DNA from: Mixophyes australis
Lineage: Eukaryota > Chordata > Amphibia > Anura > Limnodynastidae
Assembly: GCA_036250195.1 (NCBI GenBank)
Contig: JAVHZZ010000006.1
Coordinates: 77,213,369 to 77,277,368 of the forward strand
Reading direction: 5' to 3'
DNA: 64,000 bases
Made by a program: the position numbers and the translations under genes. The notes beneath the pieces were generated by a model, which saw nothing but the letters and a program-made list of their open reading frames with translations, did no database searches and had not been told where the DNA came from. Of the stretch, positions 46,319-56,962 are shown piece after piece (position 1 is the stretch's first letter; every line of letters starts with the position of its first letter).

Positions 46319-46745
46319 ATGCTGAGCAGGGCCGCCTTCAGAAAAAATCGTGCCACCCGGGCCCCCCCTCCCCCATGAGCGCCCCCCCCCCATGATGAGC
46401 GCCCCCCCATGAGCAACACATACTTACCTGGGGGCCCGCCGCTGTCACCGTGACAGCCAGGCACCAGGATGCGATCGCAGGGGTGGAGGAATCATTCCCC
46501 CTGTGATCATGTGATCTGTCACAGGCAGAGCACATGATCGCAGGGGGAATGATTCCTCCACCCCTGCGATCGCATCCTGGTGCCTGGCTGTCACGGTGAC
46601 AGCCAGGCTGAAGACAGAGCAGCGGAGACCAGCGGCGGGCCCCCAGGTAAGTATATGTTGCGCTGTTGTACCGGGCCCCCTGGTGAGCCCGGGCCCGGTA
46701 CAACAGTACCCCCCGTACCCCCCTGATGGCGGCCCTGATGCTGAG
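46319..46745. mobile_element. 411-bp palindromic hAT-like element with 8-bp duplication
   Basis: The octamer atgctgag flanks it at 46,319-46,326 and 46,738-46,745. The ends are CAGGGCCGCCTTCAG and, inverted, CAGGGCCGCCATCAG. Inside, long arms from about 46,411 to 46,660 fold back on each other (gcaacacatacttacctggg, gggcccgccgctg, tgacagccaggcaccaggat, gcgatcgcaggggtggagga, atcattccccctgtgatcatg, each repeated inverted). The right arm has an extra 27-bp segment. It is very GC-rich and non-coding. Duplication length and CAG ends place it with hAT elements. Confidence 0.93.
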
Positions 46746-46983
46746 ACTTGTGCACCATGCAATGATGAACATATAACACTTTATTATATTTATTAACCAA
46801 CATCCACTGCCCAGTGGTGGTGTGAGAATTTCACTAGTATTTTTGTGGGCCTGATCCCCCTAGGGAATTTAGTCCAGTGCTGATTAGCCTAGGGCTGGTT
46901 GGTACTATAGCAGGGGAGCTCCAATGCTGTTGGGTTTCCTGCTATAGTGTCAGCAGCAGTAGACCTTGCATTACCCTTGAGGA

Positions 46984-47054
46984 AAGCTCTATTTATAGTC
47001 TATGGGGTTTTCCCACACTGTCATGGGAAACCCCTTAGACTATAAATAGAGCTT
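46984..47054. repeat. Long hairpin 1
   Basis: AAGCTCTATTTATAGTCTA pairs with TAGACTATAAATAGAGCTT without mismatch. An inner helix TGGGGTTTTCCCA/TGGGAAACCCC and an 8-nt loop CACTGTCA complete it. Confidence 0.9.
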
Positions 47055-48006
47055 GCGGTTCGGTTATGCTCATTAGCATTGCGTTGCTTGTACAACATAG
47101 TTAGCGTCATGTCTTTACTGAGTTTCTTCTTTTTTCAAACATGTTCCAGTTTGGATATACAAATGGGGATCCCCTGACCCAAAGAAAATAAGAGTGCAAG
47201 CCGATTGGAATTACAAATGGGGGGTCCTGACCTGAAGATCCAAAGATTGTTTACAAGCATGGACATTTGGAATTACAAATATGGAGGTCTATGTGACCCG
47301 AAGATCAGAAGATTTTATTCAACCATGGACTTTTGGATATAAAAATATTTTGGGGACATCTTCATGGACCTTATTTTGGAATACCAATATTAGTGGACAT
47401 GGTGTTTACAAGCATTTTTGGATTAAAGGATGCTGACAAAACAAGAAGGCAACATATTGGTGAGTATATGGGGTTTTATTACTTTTGATAACTAGGGTGT
47501 TTTATGTATTTATTGGGGCTTTATTATTTTTATTAAAATGTTTGTTTTCATCAGGGTGTTTTTTTTACATTTTTGTTTTGGAAGGACAGGTCGCAGGCAG
47601 GCATGGGTATCAACCATGTTGGCACTTGTGGTTTTCCAAGTGCCAGCATGACCTGGCTGCCATGGGTATGCTGGTGCTTGTAGTTCTACAAACATCAGTA
47701 TGCCCAGAATGTTTAGGGAAGCCCGGCCTGGCTGGGACCTATAGTTCCACAAACAAAAATGGTGTCAGTTTGGTTTTTTACCTCTGTCATTGCCATTATT
47801 ACCCTACACACACCGCCCAGGGGTGTAGGAAGAGCCTTAGCGCTTTCCACATTGTGCTGATTATTCCTAGAGGGAGCTGCATAGTTTATTTTTGTGGACC
47901 CCACTCCTTAAGGAATCCAGCCTAGCCTGGGGTTAGTTTGTCATTATGGCAGCATGACCCCTGTCGTGTATCCCCCTGCTATAGTGTCAAACACCCCGGC
48001 TGCTTT

Positions 48007-48083
48007 GCCTACTGCTGGTTATGTGAAAATCGGGGGGAACCCCACGCAAATTTTCCCTGATTTTTGCGCAACCAGCAGTAGGC
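48007..48083. repeat. Long hairpin 2
   Basis: GCCTACTGCTGGTT pairs with AACCAGCAGTAGGC. Inside, AAAATCGGGG pairs imperfectly with CCCTGATTTT. It sits 17 nt after the shared cctgctatagtgtca motif; hairpin 1 sits 31 nt after its copy. Confidence 0.88.
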
Positions 48084-48502
48084 TGGCAGTTAATAGACTT
48101 CGGACTGGGGGACCCCACCCATTTTTTTTTTCAAACAGTCATCTATTTTTAAACTTTTGACAGCCGCCGGGACCTGCGGCTGTATAGCCCTGCAGTGTAA
48201 CAGTGATGTGTTTGGCAATCTCGCATCTAGAAAGCAGCGTGTTGTATCTGTCGATTTGTATTTGAAACTCCGTCACATTAGCAAAATCGTAGCTTCATAC
48301 ATTTTGAAGACATATATAACTAGAGTGGGGAAAACTCTGGACAGCGATTTGCTGCGAGTTGGAAACCAGTGATTTAAAAAAAAAAAACTCATCTAGAATT
48401 TGCATCAAATCTCAAGTTAATACATCGGTGAGTTTCAACTCTCCCGAGAAAATTGCGGGATATTCAAAATCACAGCTTGATACATTTACCCCCTGAAGTT
48501 TA

Positions 48503-49802
48503 TAGGCCTCATTCATGATCGGACGCAACTTGAACACAACTTGCATTTTAAAAAAGAGCACTGAACATGTGCGTAGATCTGACTGTATTCAAATCCAAAC
48601 GTATTTCATGATATGTTTCCATTTGAATCTTGATTTAACTATGCTCTGCCTAAACATTAACTTCCGCATTGTAGATAGACAGAACAAACTGCAGCATTCA
48701 CACAAACATCTGTTCACTAAATGGTCACATCAGAACGCATTAAAAAAAAATTAACAACTCAACAGTATAATCATTAATTAAAAAACATTTTTTTTACATT
48801 AAGTACATAAATCAAGATGCCTTTAATGTCCCTTGGCACACTCTTACTGTTCATGGTCTAGATTCTGTCACAAGCCAAGGTGTCTGTGATGGTGGAATGC
48901 CCTTCTTTACTTTTCTCAGCACCTCCCATAGACGCAGTGTGGTCTTTGGTATGGGTTTCCTTGCAATAACCTTTGGTGTCCTGCATATTCAGGCCCTTGG
49001 TTTCTTTGCGGCACCCTGCTGACATCAGAAAACAACGCAATTGCTTGGTAATTGTGTTTTACCTTGTGTTTTGAACCCTGTGTTATATTCTTGCCACTAC
49101 CCTCTGCGTACTGACCTGGCTTTGACTACTGAACCTGTGACTGCTTAACCCTTGCAACCTCGCTTGCACCATATTGCATCTACAGTATGTGTACTGACCT
49201 GGGTTGACTCTGGAATACTGCTTTCTGCATTTACCCTATGGAACCCTGCTTGCACTATATTGGTAACCTGTGTAGTGACTCGGTTTGACTCTTGGATACT
49301 GCTCCTTGCATTAACCTTTTGGAACCCTGCTTGCTCTGTGCTACTGTGTGTACTGACCTGGGTTGACTTGTGGATTACGTTGTTGTTAAATCTTGAAACT
49401 TTGTTGCATTTCTTGTCTTCCTGTGTATTCTACCCAGCTTGATGTAAGATCACATCTCCGGACTTCCTTAACACAGCACCAGCTCCAGTATTATCTCACT
49501 ACAATGTCTGATCCAACATCTGGTCATCCTGTCATGGTGACTATTCAAGCTCAAGTTCCATCAGTTTCATCATCTGTTAGAATCCAATCACCAGAGACAG
49601 GTAACTAAGTTTACTTATTTGTTACCCTGACACAATCATCCACCCCTTTCTGTTCTGCCTCTCAAGTGATAGGTCGTAAGTGTCATTTGTATTCAGACAT
49701 GAATTGCATGCAATTGTGTTGAATAGTGTAAGATTTCTGAGAACGCACAGAGTTGTACAAATACATCATGTAAACTGATGTCTGAACATGAATCAGGCCA
49801 TA
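48503..49802. mobile_element. Repeat, GGCCTCATTCATG family, with internal LTR-like insertion
   Basis: The left end ggcctcattcatgatcgga and the inverse of the right end, ggcctgattcatgttcaga, form terminal inverted repeats. The outer parts match 38,705-38,990 (left) and 43,562-43,765 (right). The middle (48,866-49,632) is probably a later insertion. Confidence 0.6.
48866..49632 (+). mobile_element. Putative solo LTR inside the repeat
   Basis: Starts TGTCACAAGCC and ends TTACCCTGACA. It contains about four ~70-bp tandem units (gtactgacctgggttgactc ... ggaaccctgcttgcac) at 49,105-49,400. The flanking pentamers gattc and caatc share only three bases, so a target duplication is not supported. The assignment rests on the TG...CA ends, on similarity of the start to 55,715 and 63,779, and on its position splitting a repeat. 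Confidence 0.4.
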
Positions 49803-50207
49803 TATTACAACTGGCATCAAGAAGGGAACTGTACAATTGTTGCAGGGACACAGAAGTATCTGACAGCCACGGGGAAGTGTCGAATAGGAGGTATATTAGA
49901 GATGGGCTCGGCTCGGTACTCTCCCGCCCGTTTGGAATCGAAATCGAGGCAAAACGTCATTGTGACGTAGTCGGATCTCGGGGCTCGGTTCTCGCGATAT
50001 TTGAAATGCATAAATACCCGTCTCCACAGCAATCCATCGCTATTTGACAGAGGGAGAGAGCAGGGATAGGTCACAGGCTGTATTAGAGCAGGGACAGAGC
50101 AATAATTGTATACCTTATTCTTTCAATAATTATTTCGATTCTGATACCAATTCTATTAGCAATTGTTAGAGCAGGAAGAGAGGAGGATAGAGAAGGCATT
50201 TTTTTCA

Positions 50208-50515
50208 ATATTTTGCACTACAAGTGCTTTGGGGTGTCCCATATTCCCCATTGTGAAACAATAATTTTTCTGGCTGCAAAAAGTCATATTTAGCAGCAGT
50301 ATCTATACAATATTTTGCACTACAAGTGTTTGGGGTGTCCCATATTCCACAGTGTGAAACAATAATTTTTCTGGCTGCAAAAAGTCATATTTAGCAGCAG
50401 TATCTATACAATATTTTGTACTACAAGTGCTTTGGGGTGTTCTATATTCCTCAGTGTGAAACAATATTTTTTCTGGCTGCCAAAAGTCCTATCTAGCAGC
50501 AGTGTCTATTGAATA
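50208..50515. repeat. Tandem repeat, about 102-bp unit, 3 copies
   Basis: Units start caatattttgcactacaagt at 50,206, 50,308 and 50,409, and a partial copy begins at 50,511. Shared internal text: gtgaaacaataatttttctg, gctgcaaaaagtcatattta. Confidence 0.9.
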
Positions 50516-50547
50516 TTTTGCACTACAAGTGGTTTGGGCTCATTAAA

Positions 50548-51291
50548 ATGGATTCAAAGAAGTCCACATATGAGCAGAATCAGCAAGCAGGTGCTGGCAT
50601 CAGTCCTGATGGTAGTGTTCCCAGTACATCATCTTGTAAAGCTTATGTAAAAGTACATAGTCTTTTTAAATCAGGGGAAAAAACGCACACCAAATTTTTT
50701 TTTAACATGTTGAAGTGAAAAAGAAGTGTAACTGAGGAAAAGTTAACTGCCGATAAAAAAAAAATTGCTAACATGCCATTCTACACACGCAGTGGCAAAG
50801 AAAGAATGAGGCCTTCGCCTTTCTCTATTAATGGCAGATCAAAAAATTTTACTGAGCTTTCTTCTTGTACGGTCACTCGTGACCAAGCAAGACCAAGTAA
50901 TTTGGAGTCTAAAAGTGGTGCACAACTACTGTTACGCGTGAAAGCCGAGCTGCAAGAAAACAGTAAGGCATTAAAGGATAATGTATGCTCAGAATCAGAA
51001 ATGACACCTGTGGAGAGTCCATCCACCAGTGGTATGTGTAATCGTGAGTATTCTGTTAGTGTACCCATAAAGAAGGGCCCTTTCAGCAGTTCTGCTGATG
51101 TATGCCTGAATAGCCCGAGTGTAGCTGGTGATACACCAATTGAGGATGCCATTTTGGAATTAGAAGAGGAGGAGGGGGAGATTTGTGTAGGTGACGAGGG
51201 CGCTAATGATGATGTTGATGAGGATGATGCAGACAGATACCAAATTGCCTTTCTCAATTTCTATTTATATTCTAGAAACTATAACGGCTGA
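50548..51291 (+). pseudogene. Broken ORF of unknown function inside hAT-like element
   Basis: A 247-codon frame begins ATG GAT TCA AAG (50,548) and ends at 51,291. A single in-frame TGA at 50,716-50,718 splits it after 56 codons. Predicted protein: Ser/Gln-rich start (MDSKKSTYEQNQQAGAG), a basic-aromatic stretch (HSLFKSGEKTHTKFFF), a Lys/Arg/Ser middle with TRSGKERMRPSPF, and a strongly acidic end (ELEEEEGEICVGDEG). I recognise no BED finger, catalytic motif or known domain. It could be the N-terminal part of a lost transposase or an accessory protein. The absence of further stops over 190 codons suggests it was coding until recently. Confidence 0.55.
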
Positions 51292-51500
51292 ATAGTTTTC
51301 TATTTTACTCCTAGTGGAGAGGGGGTCTGATGCAGACAGATACCAACCTGCCTTTGTCCATTTTTTTTTATATTCTACAGTCTTTGCAGGCTGAATTTTT
51401 TACGATTTTCTACAAGTGGAGGGTGGCCTATACAGACAGAAACCGAACTGCCTTTGTCAATTTCTTTATATATTTAACTATAAGTGTAGGGTGTAATATA
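51226..51500. repeat. Tandem repeat, about 102-bp unit, 2.7 copies
   Basis: gatgcagacagatacc occurs at 51,226 and 51,329, and a variant, tacagacagaaacc, at 51,430. The unit also holds tgcctttgtcaatttc and tatattcta. It overlaps the end of the broken ORF, so its first copy is partly coding. Confidence 0.85.
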
Positions 51501-51824
51501 CACCCAAAGACGATGGCTGCATTGCCGATAGGCATACATGGAGAGGAAGACAATCTGGTTTGTGTGTAGAATTAATGAAGGCCTACCTACCAGGAATAAA
51601 ACTGTTTTTTTTATAATTTATTAGCTTTACAATTACCTTACCTATCCAAGAAACAGGTGGAGCACTAAATTAGGTTATTTTAGGCCCAAAAAAATAGATT
51701 TTTATACAAAATTGCAAAACAAAGCCAAACAAAACCAAAACACGCAAGGATGGGTTTGCCAAAACCAAAACCCGAAGGTAATCCATGTCCAAAACCAAAA
51801 CACGGGGGTCAGTGACCATCTCTA

Positions 51825-52924
51825 ATTAGAACATGGTCTGGATATGGGTAATCATCTCATTATGTGGTGGAATTATTAGTTTTTTGTACTGTCAGCATAC
51901 AGAAGAACCAAGACTGTTGATTATGTATCCTGATCTCTTCTGGTAGACTACATGTTTAAACAATTGACTGATAATCACAGTAATTTTAAGGTAGCAATCA
52001 ACTTTTCTTAGCACTATACATACATTGTTGCTATATTGTTGCTATACAGTGGCCTATGTATATTATTAGCATGTGCACAGGTGGAGTTGAGGGCAAACTA
52101 GCTTATATCTACATATAGTATATATCTCACACATATTGGAGCTCCCTGATTGATCCTCATTAGTTTCAATGGCAGGGAAAGCGTTCTACTGTGTGTATTT
52201 TGTGAAGCCTGCTGATCTTTTGAATTGTTTCCATTGTTCTCGTGTTGACTACCTTTTTGCCTAGTCTCTGAAATTCTCTGCTTGCTGCCTGTCTCGACCC
52301 TTGGCTACGTTATTGGATCTCCCTGTCTTCTGATTATCTTGACTTTTGGCTTGCCTACTATATCTTCTTGTTTGCTGCCCACCCTGACCTCTTGGCTAGT
52401 CTTATCGGATTTTCCTGCTCATTATTAGCAGGTTAACTACCATCCTGGTGGGTCCCACTATTTACAGTCTCCATACCTTTTCACTAACAGGCATTCACAT
52501 AAATCCTTACTAACCTGAGTTTAATTCCTAGGAGCATCTGAATATCTGTGAGTATATAGCACTGTATGGGACAGGCAGCTTGCTACAGGTGAAGAAGACC
52601 TCTTACACTACTATTGGTTCTAGGGATTCATCTGATGTCCAGCAAGAGCCTTAGCATTAATAAGGAAAGCCTGGAAGGAACAGGAAAATTCCACAGAGTT
52701 GGTGCAGCACAAAGGAAGTCATACAGATGAGAATTAGAGCAGATAATGAGAAAGGATGATTAACACGATAACAAGGAAGGCAGAGCACTAATGTTGATTG
52801 CACTATAGAGCATTAGCAGTATATTGAGCTTCAGCACTGAATGGATTATAGGAATGACAATCTAGGCCAAGAAAGGGGAGTCAGAATTGTATTATAGGAG
52901 CCTGGGAGGGAGATTATACATTTC
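51825..52924. other. No gene recognised
   Basis: Intergenic. The stretch 52,240-52,560 has the cttggctacgttattgg / ccctgtcttctgattatctt style of LTR U5/leader sequences, but I cannot define an element. Confidence 0.4.
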
Positions 52925-53450
52925 TTAGTATTATTATTATCTTTTTTTTATATGGCGCCACAAAGGGTCAACGGCGCTATACATAGAGCATGGGACAAAA
53001 AAGGACACGGCATACAGGACATTACAAAAACAAAGTGCAATAAATTATCGACCTATTTGGGCATAGGACAAAGAACGGCATACAGAGCAATACAAAAATA
53101 AAGTGAAGTAAAATATCAACCCAGTTGTGAGCAGGTACACCGAGCCAGGAGATATACATGAAGGCCAGGATACCAAGAAACTAGAGAGGGGAAATGGGAG
53201 ATGGGGGAAGAGAATGGAAGAAAGCTGAACCTGTGCCCAGGAGTGTGGGTGCAACTAACAGGATCAGAGCATGTGAGATACGTACGAAGGCAAGAGAGAA
53301 AATGAGACCAAGGGCAGGGGCCCAGTGACAAGGTGTAAAAATTATGTATGGGTGTCGGGGGCAAAGGTAGCAGAAGGAGGAGGACAAGAGGATAAGAGGG
53401 GCCTGCTCGCAGGAGATTACAATTTAGAGGGAAGGGGCAAACATTTATGG
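52925..53450 (-). repeat. Antisense LINE 3' UTR
   Basis: Plus-strand order: tattattattatc, tatatggcgccacaaagggt, caacggcgctatacat and finally ggcctgctcgcaggagatta caatttagag. This is the reverse complement of the 3' UTR seen at 57,880-58,108. About 65-bp internal duplication (ggcatacag.acattacaaaa) is visible. Confidence 0.75.
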
Positions 53451-54120
53451 ATAAAAGTTCCGACTGTTTTATTGGAGAGAAATGGGTGAATTTAAGAAAT
53501 ATGAAAATTGCATCATATATTTGTAGAATGAAGTATATACAGGAATATGACGTGTAGAAATCATTCTTGCAATGTGGAGCTCATTAAGGAGCTGCTAAAC
53601 ACTGGAAACTAGTAATTCTCCATAAGATAAATGGAGTTTAGGTAAATGGATGACATCCATGATGAGAGGGCTGAAAGGTAATTTGTAACATAGATTACAA
53701 GTGATGGAGAGATCTAAGGGTCGTGAATTTGGGAGTCATTTGCATAGAGACAGTATTGAAATTGGCACTAAATAACTTACCAAGAAGAGGTATGAAATAA
53801 AGGGGAGTGGACCTTGAAGTACACCAACTGATGGAGGGAGTAGGAAGGAGGTGGAACCAGAAAAAAATGAACATTAAAGTATGGTAGGAAAAATAAGGTG
53901 ACACTTAGGACTGTTTGGTAGCTCTACACCCAGAGAATTAGGGGTCAGCATGAGAATTGTATAATAAACAGTGTCAAAGGCTGCAGAGATATCCAACAGT
54001 ATTAGCAGGGAAAAGTGACATATAGATTTTCCTGTGATGAGGTAATTGACAACATTGGTAATTGCAATATCTGTAGAATGTTCAAAATCCAAACTGAAAA
54101 AGATCCTAGACAGTTTCACA
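53451..54120 (-). pseudogene. Decayed antisense LINE reverse transcriptase fragment
   Basis: On the minus strand, FSLLILLDISAAFDTV (around 54,030-53,970) is RT motif A of an L2/CR1-type LINE. Farther downstream, about 53,905-53,700, the traces SANFNTVSMQMTPKFTT and CTSRSTPLYF correspond to the motif B-C region (VPQGS..., YADDTQIY) with substitutions. The YxDD catalytic pair is not preserved. Together with the 3' UTR at 52,925-53,450 it makes one strongly eroded, internally deleted antisense LINE. Confidence 0.65.
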
Positions 54121-54949
54121 GAATTAAATAGGTTGGCTGATTATTATAAATGTAGTTATTATGAATCTTTGATGAATAGGGTAGATGAGAGCAAGGACAG
54201 AAATAGCGTTTAGACTGTTCTTAAGGATTGTAGTACGTAGTGCATGTATACAGGAAATATGCCAGAAGAGAGGGAGATATTACTGGTGATTTACAACTGG
54301 GAAAGATAAAATTTAGTGACGTACTTGGAACAGTTTCCAGTGGATGCTGCTAGGAGGTGTTAAAGGAATCAAGATCAGGAGACTCATATAAAGTGAAAAC
54401 GACCATAGCCATAGTCACTTAGAAATAAGGTATGTACCAACAACAAGCATCAACACTAGCATAGAGTAACCATGTAAGTTACATCATACTTGGGGATTAC
54501 ACTAGCAGTTAAAACAATGAAAAGAGAGAAACAATATCACACATGACTCATAAGCAGTACATATTATAGGTTTTGCAAATAAAATAGTCCTCTTATCAGT
54601 AAACATTCCTTTCTTCTTTGTAATTACACAAGACGCATATCAGGTCTGATTCAGACTTGGGGCATCTCTCAGGTAAATAATTTTCAGTCATATCACTTGC
54701 ACCAGTTACAGGGCAGGTGTAAGTGTCAAATGATAGTGATGACGTTCACGTATGAAATCAAGAGAAACTGTAAAAATGCATTTTTTGTACAGTAGGCATT
54801 AATAAGATCCTGATATACTGTCTGTATTTCATGTAAAAATACTAGATTTTTTTTAATGTTTTTTCATTAATGATTATATTATTGACAGATGTTAAGGTAT
54901 TTAATAATTTTAGGTTTTTTTCTGTGCATTCTGATGGGAATTTATACAT
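54121..54949. other. No gene recognised
   Basis: AT-rich intergenic sequence. Confidence 0.5.
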
Positions 54950-55711
54950 TTGCATTGTATGTATCCACCTCCGTGTCTCCATCTTCTACCGTCCCCCTGG
55001 CCCCACGTCCCTCTTCCTCGACAACTTCGCTGCCTGGCTCCCCCACTACCTCGCCTCTGACCTCCCCTCCATCATACTTGGCGACTTTAATATCCCCATT
55101 GACAACCGTTCCGACCCCGCCACCATCAAACTTCTTGCCCTTTCCTCCTCTCTAGGCCTCACTCAGTGAACCTCCTCCCCCACCCACTGTCTTGGTCACT
55201 TCCTCGACCTTGTCTTCTCTCATCTCTGTGATCTCTCTGATTTCTCTAACTTTCCCTTCCCACTCTCTGACCACCATCTCCTCTCCTTCACTCTGTCCTC
55301 CTCCCCTTCTAGGGGCAAAATTGGTGCCATTGACCCTTGCTCTTTCTCCTCCTCTCATGAAACTCTACTATGACCTCTTCTATCCCTGGCCTGTCCTGAC
55401 CAGGCGTACTCTCTCTACAACCTCTCCCTCACTACTGCCCTTGATGCTGTTGCCCCGGCCTCCGCTATCCGCCTTATTCCTCAACCCTGGCACTCCAAAC
55501 TCACCCACTTCCTCCAAAGGTGCTCTCACCCGCTTCCTCCAAAGGTGCTCTCGCACTACTGAACGCCTCTGGAGGGAATCTCGTTCGCTGGCTGACTTCC
55601 TTCACTTTAAATTCATTTTCTCCTCTTTCTGCTCCGCCCTCTCCCTCGCTAAACAATCCTTCTTTAAGTCCCTCATTTCTTCTCAGTCCTCCAACCCCTC
55701 CGCCTCTTTGC
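54950..55711 (+). pseudogene. LINE ORF2: endonuclease end and linker
   Basis: VSIFYRPPGPTSLFLDNFAAW (from about 54,975) and SIILGDFNIPID, with GDFN at 55,080-55,091, are the apurinic-type endonuclease core. HFLDLVFSHLCDLSD and SDHHLLSF (near 55,260-55,290, another frame) are its C-terminal end with the catalytic SDH. The linker with FLQRCSRTTERLWRESRS (about 55,530) and SFFKSLISSQSSNPSASL follows up to the insertion point. A 26-bp tandem duplication (cttcctccaaaggtgctctc) lies at 55,507-55,552. Frameshifts occur after 55,168 and near 55,330. The N-terminal endonuclease is missing. Confidence 0.85.
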
Positions 55712-56753
55712 CACTGTCACACGCCGGCCCCATAGTTAGGTGCCGGCGCTGTGACTTTCCCTTTAAGAACCATGAGCCTGCTTGCTACTGCTGTTCACCT
55801 GCAAGCTGCAAACTCCTCACTGCTGTTCAGCTGCATGCTGCAAACTTCTCACTGCTGTTCACCTGCAAGCTGCAAACTCCTCACTGCTGTTCAGCTGCAT
55901 CCTGCAAACTCCTCACTGCTGTTCAGCTGCAAGCTGCAAACTCCTCACTGCTGTTCACCTGTAAGTTGTAACTTCTAACCGCTGTTCATCTACAAGCTGC
56001 AAACTCCTCACCGCTGTTCACCTGCAAGCTGGAACTTCTCTCCGCTCTTCATCTGCACGCTGAACGATTATCGTGAGTTGTTGCTAAACCTGTGCTTTAT
56101 CTATTGGTTCAACTTTACTGCTGGCTAAGATCGCTGCATCTCACTATTAGAGCTACTATCAAGTTACCTGTCACCTGTAGTTCCACGTCTGACATGGGTT
56201 ATCCTTACTCTGCTGTTACCTGGTTACTGGACTGTTATTGTGAACTACTTGTTGTGCCGGTGGCTAGTACTTGGGCTCAAGTTGCATGTCTCTGTTCAGT
56301 TGCTTCATACTACAGCGAACGTACCAATGCAGCTACAACGAATCCTGCTACCTGTAGTTCCACGCATGATTCAGATACTACTCACGTCCCTGCTACTTCT
56401 AGGCAACATTCTACTGCATGTATCAGTGTTCATCCAAGTCCTTGGGTGATGTTTAACGCTTACTGCTTTACTTAATAAGAATCAGCGATTCCAGTACCAC
56501 CTGCTATGTTGAGTCATCTCTACTCTCGGATTAGCTAAGTTCTATATACTACTCTGTTTGGACTGTAAGCTGTACCAGTGACTCACGTTCATCTGCTGTG
56601 TGGTTCTCTATTGGATCCTCGTCTTCTTGTTTATCATCACTGCGTTGAACTGTATATCATCTCATCTCATGCTGTTGCCAAGGGTTACCGACTATGAAGT
56701 AGCATATGTGAATTGTGTCTGCATTACTACGATTTGCCGTGTATTCATCTCTG

Positions 56754-56792
<39 letters not shown>

Positions 56793-56962
56793 CTGTTGTA
56801 CCAACATTCAATATACTACGTTGCAGCACTACTACTTTCTCCTGTGTTATTATTGATGCTTGTAGCCGTGAACTTATCCTGTGAATATCATTGTATTCTG
56901 CCTCCACCATCCTCGATAGTGAGGCAGGGGATCTGCAAAAAACCTCAGAGCCGTGACAGCCA
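55711..56962. mobile_element. 1.25-kb LTR-like insertion in the LINE
   Basis: The inserted segment starts TGTCACACGCCGGC (55,715) and ends GCCGTGACA (56,958), the inverted ends of an LTR. The flanking pentamers gccac and gccag differ at one base; alternatively CTGTCAC...GTGACAG with a cca duplication. The LINE reading continues sensibly across the gap (SLFA / FNSLL). It contains a 32-bp tandem array and a (TA)n run (56,755-56,790) but no coding region. I read it as a solo LTR, probably Ty3/Gypsy-like by its TGTCAC start; a short-TIR DNA element is the alternative. Confidence 0.7.
55785..56065. repeat. 32-bp minisatellite
   Basis: About nine copies of gctgttcacctgcaagctgc aaactcctcact, with changes such as cagctgcatgc. 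This is internal to the LTR-like insertion. Confidence 0.92.

Larger units (their letters stand above)
46800..48495. mobile_element. Complex non-coding repeat with duplicated scaffold and hairpins
   Basis: Two related blocks lie in direct order. Block 1 (46,805-46,955) and block 2 (47,808-47,990) share cactgcccagtgg / caccgcccaggg, a gtgg(gc/ac)c..atccccc/cactcc start, aatttagtccag / aatccagcctag, and cctgctatagtgtca. Each is followed by a different long hairpin (listed separately). Between them are three degenerate copies of a ~68-bp unit (47,145-47,400; ttggaattacaaatgggg) and a gene-free stretch. The right end cagcttgatacatttacccc carries the same terminus as the MITE at 62,784. Open frames here (up to 146 codons) are incidental. 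Confidence 0.6.
49897..51824 (+). mobile_element. hAT-like element, TAGAGATG family, long copy 3
   Basis: Starts TAGAGATGGGCTCGGCTCGG and ends GTGACCATCTCTA. It shares the left signature tagtcggatctcggggctcg and the right aaaccaaaacacg run with copies 1 and 2. At 1928 bp it is about three times longer. It holds two tandem arrays of ~102-bp units and a broken ORF between them. The flanks do not show an 8-bp repeat, so one end may have been remodelled. It may represent an older, more complete form from which the short copies derive. Confidence 0.8.

Noticed and set aside
46445..46772. Overlapping 105-144-codon minus-strand frames
   Set aside because: They lie in the arms of the palindromic hAT-like element and result from its GC content.
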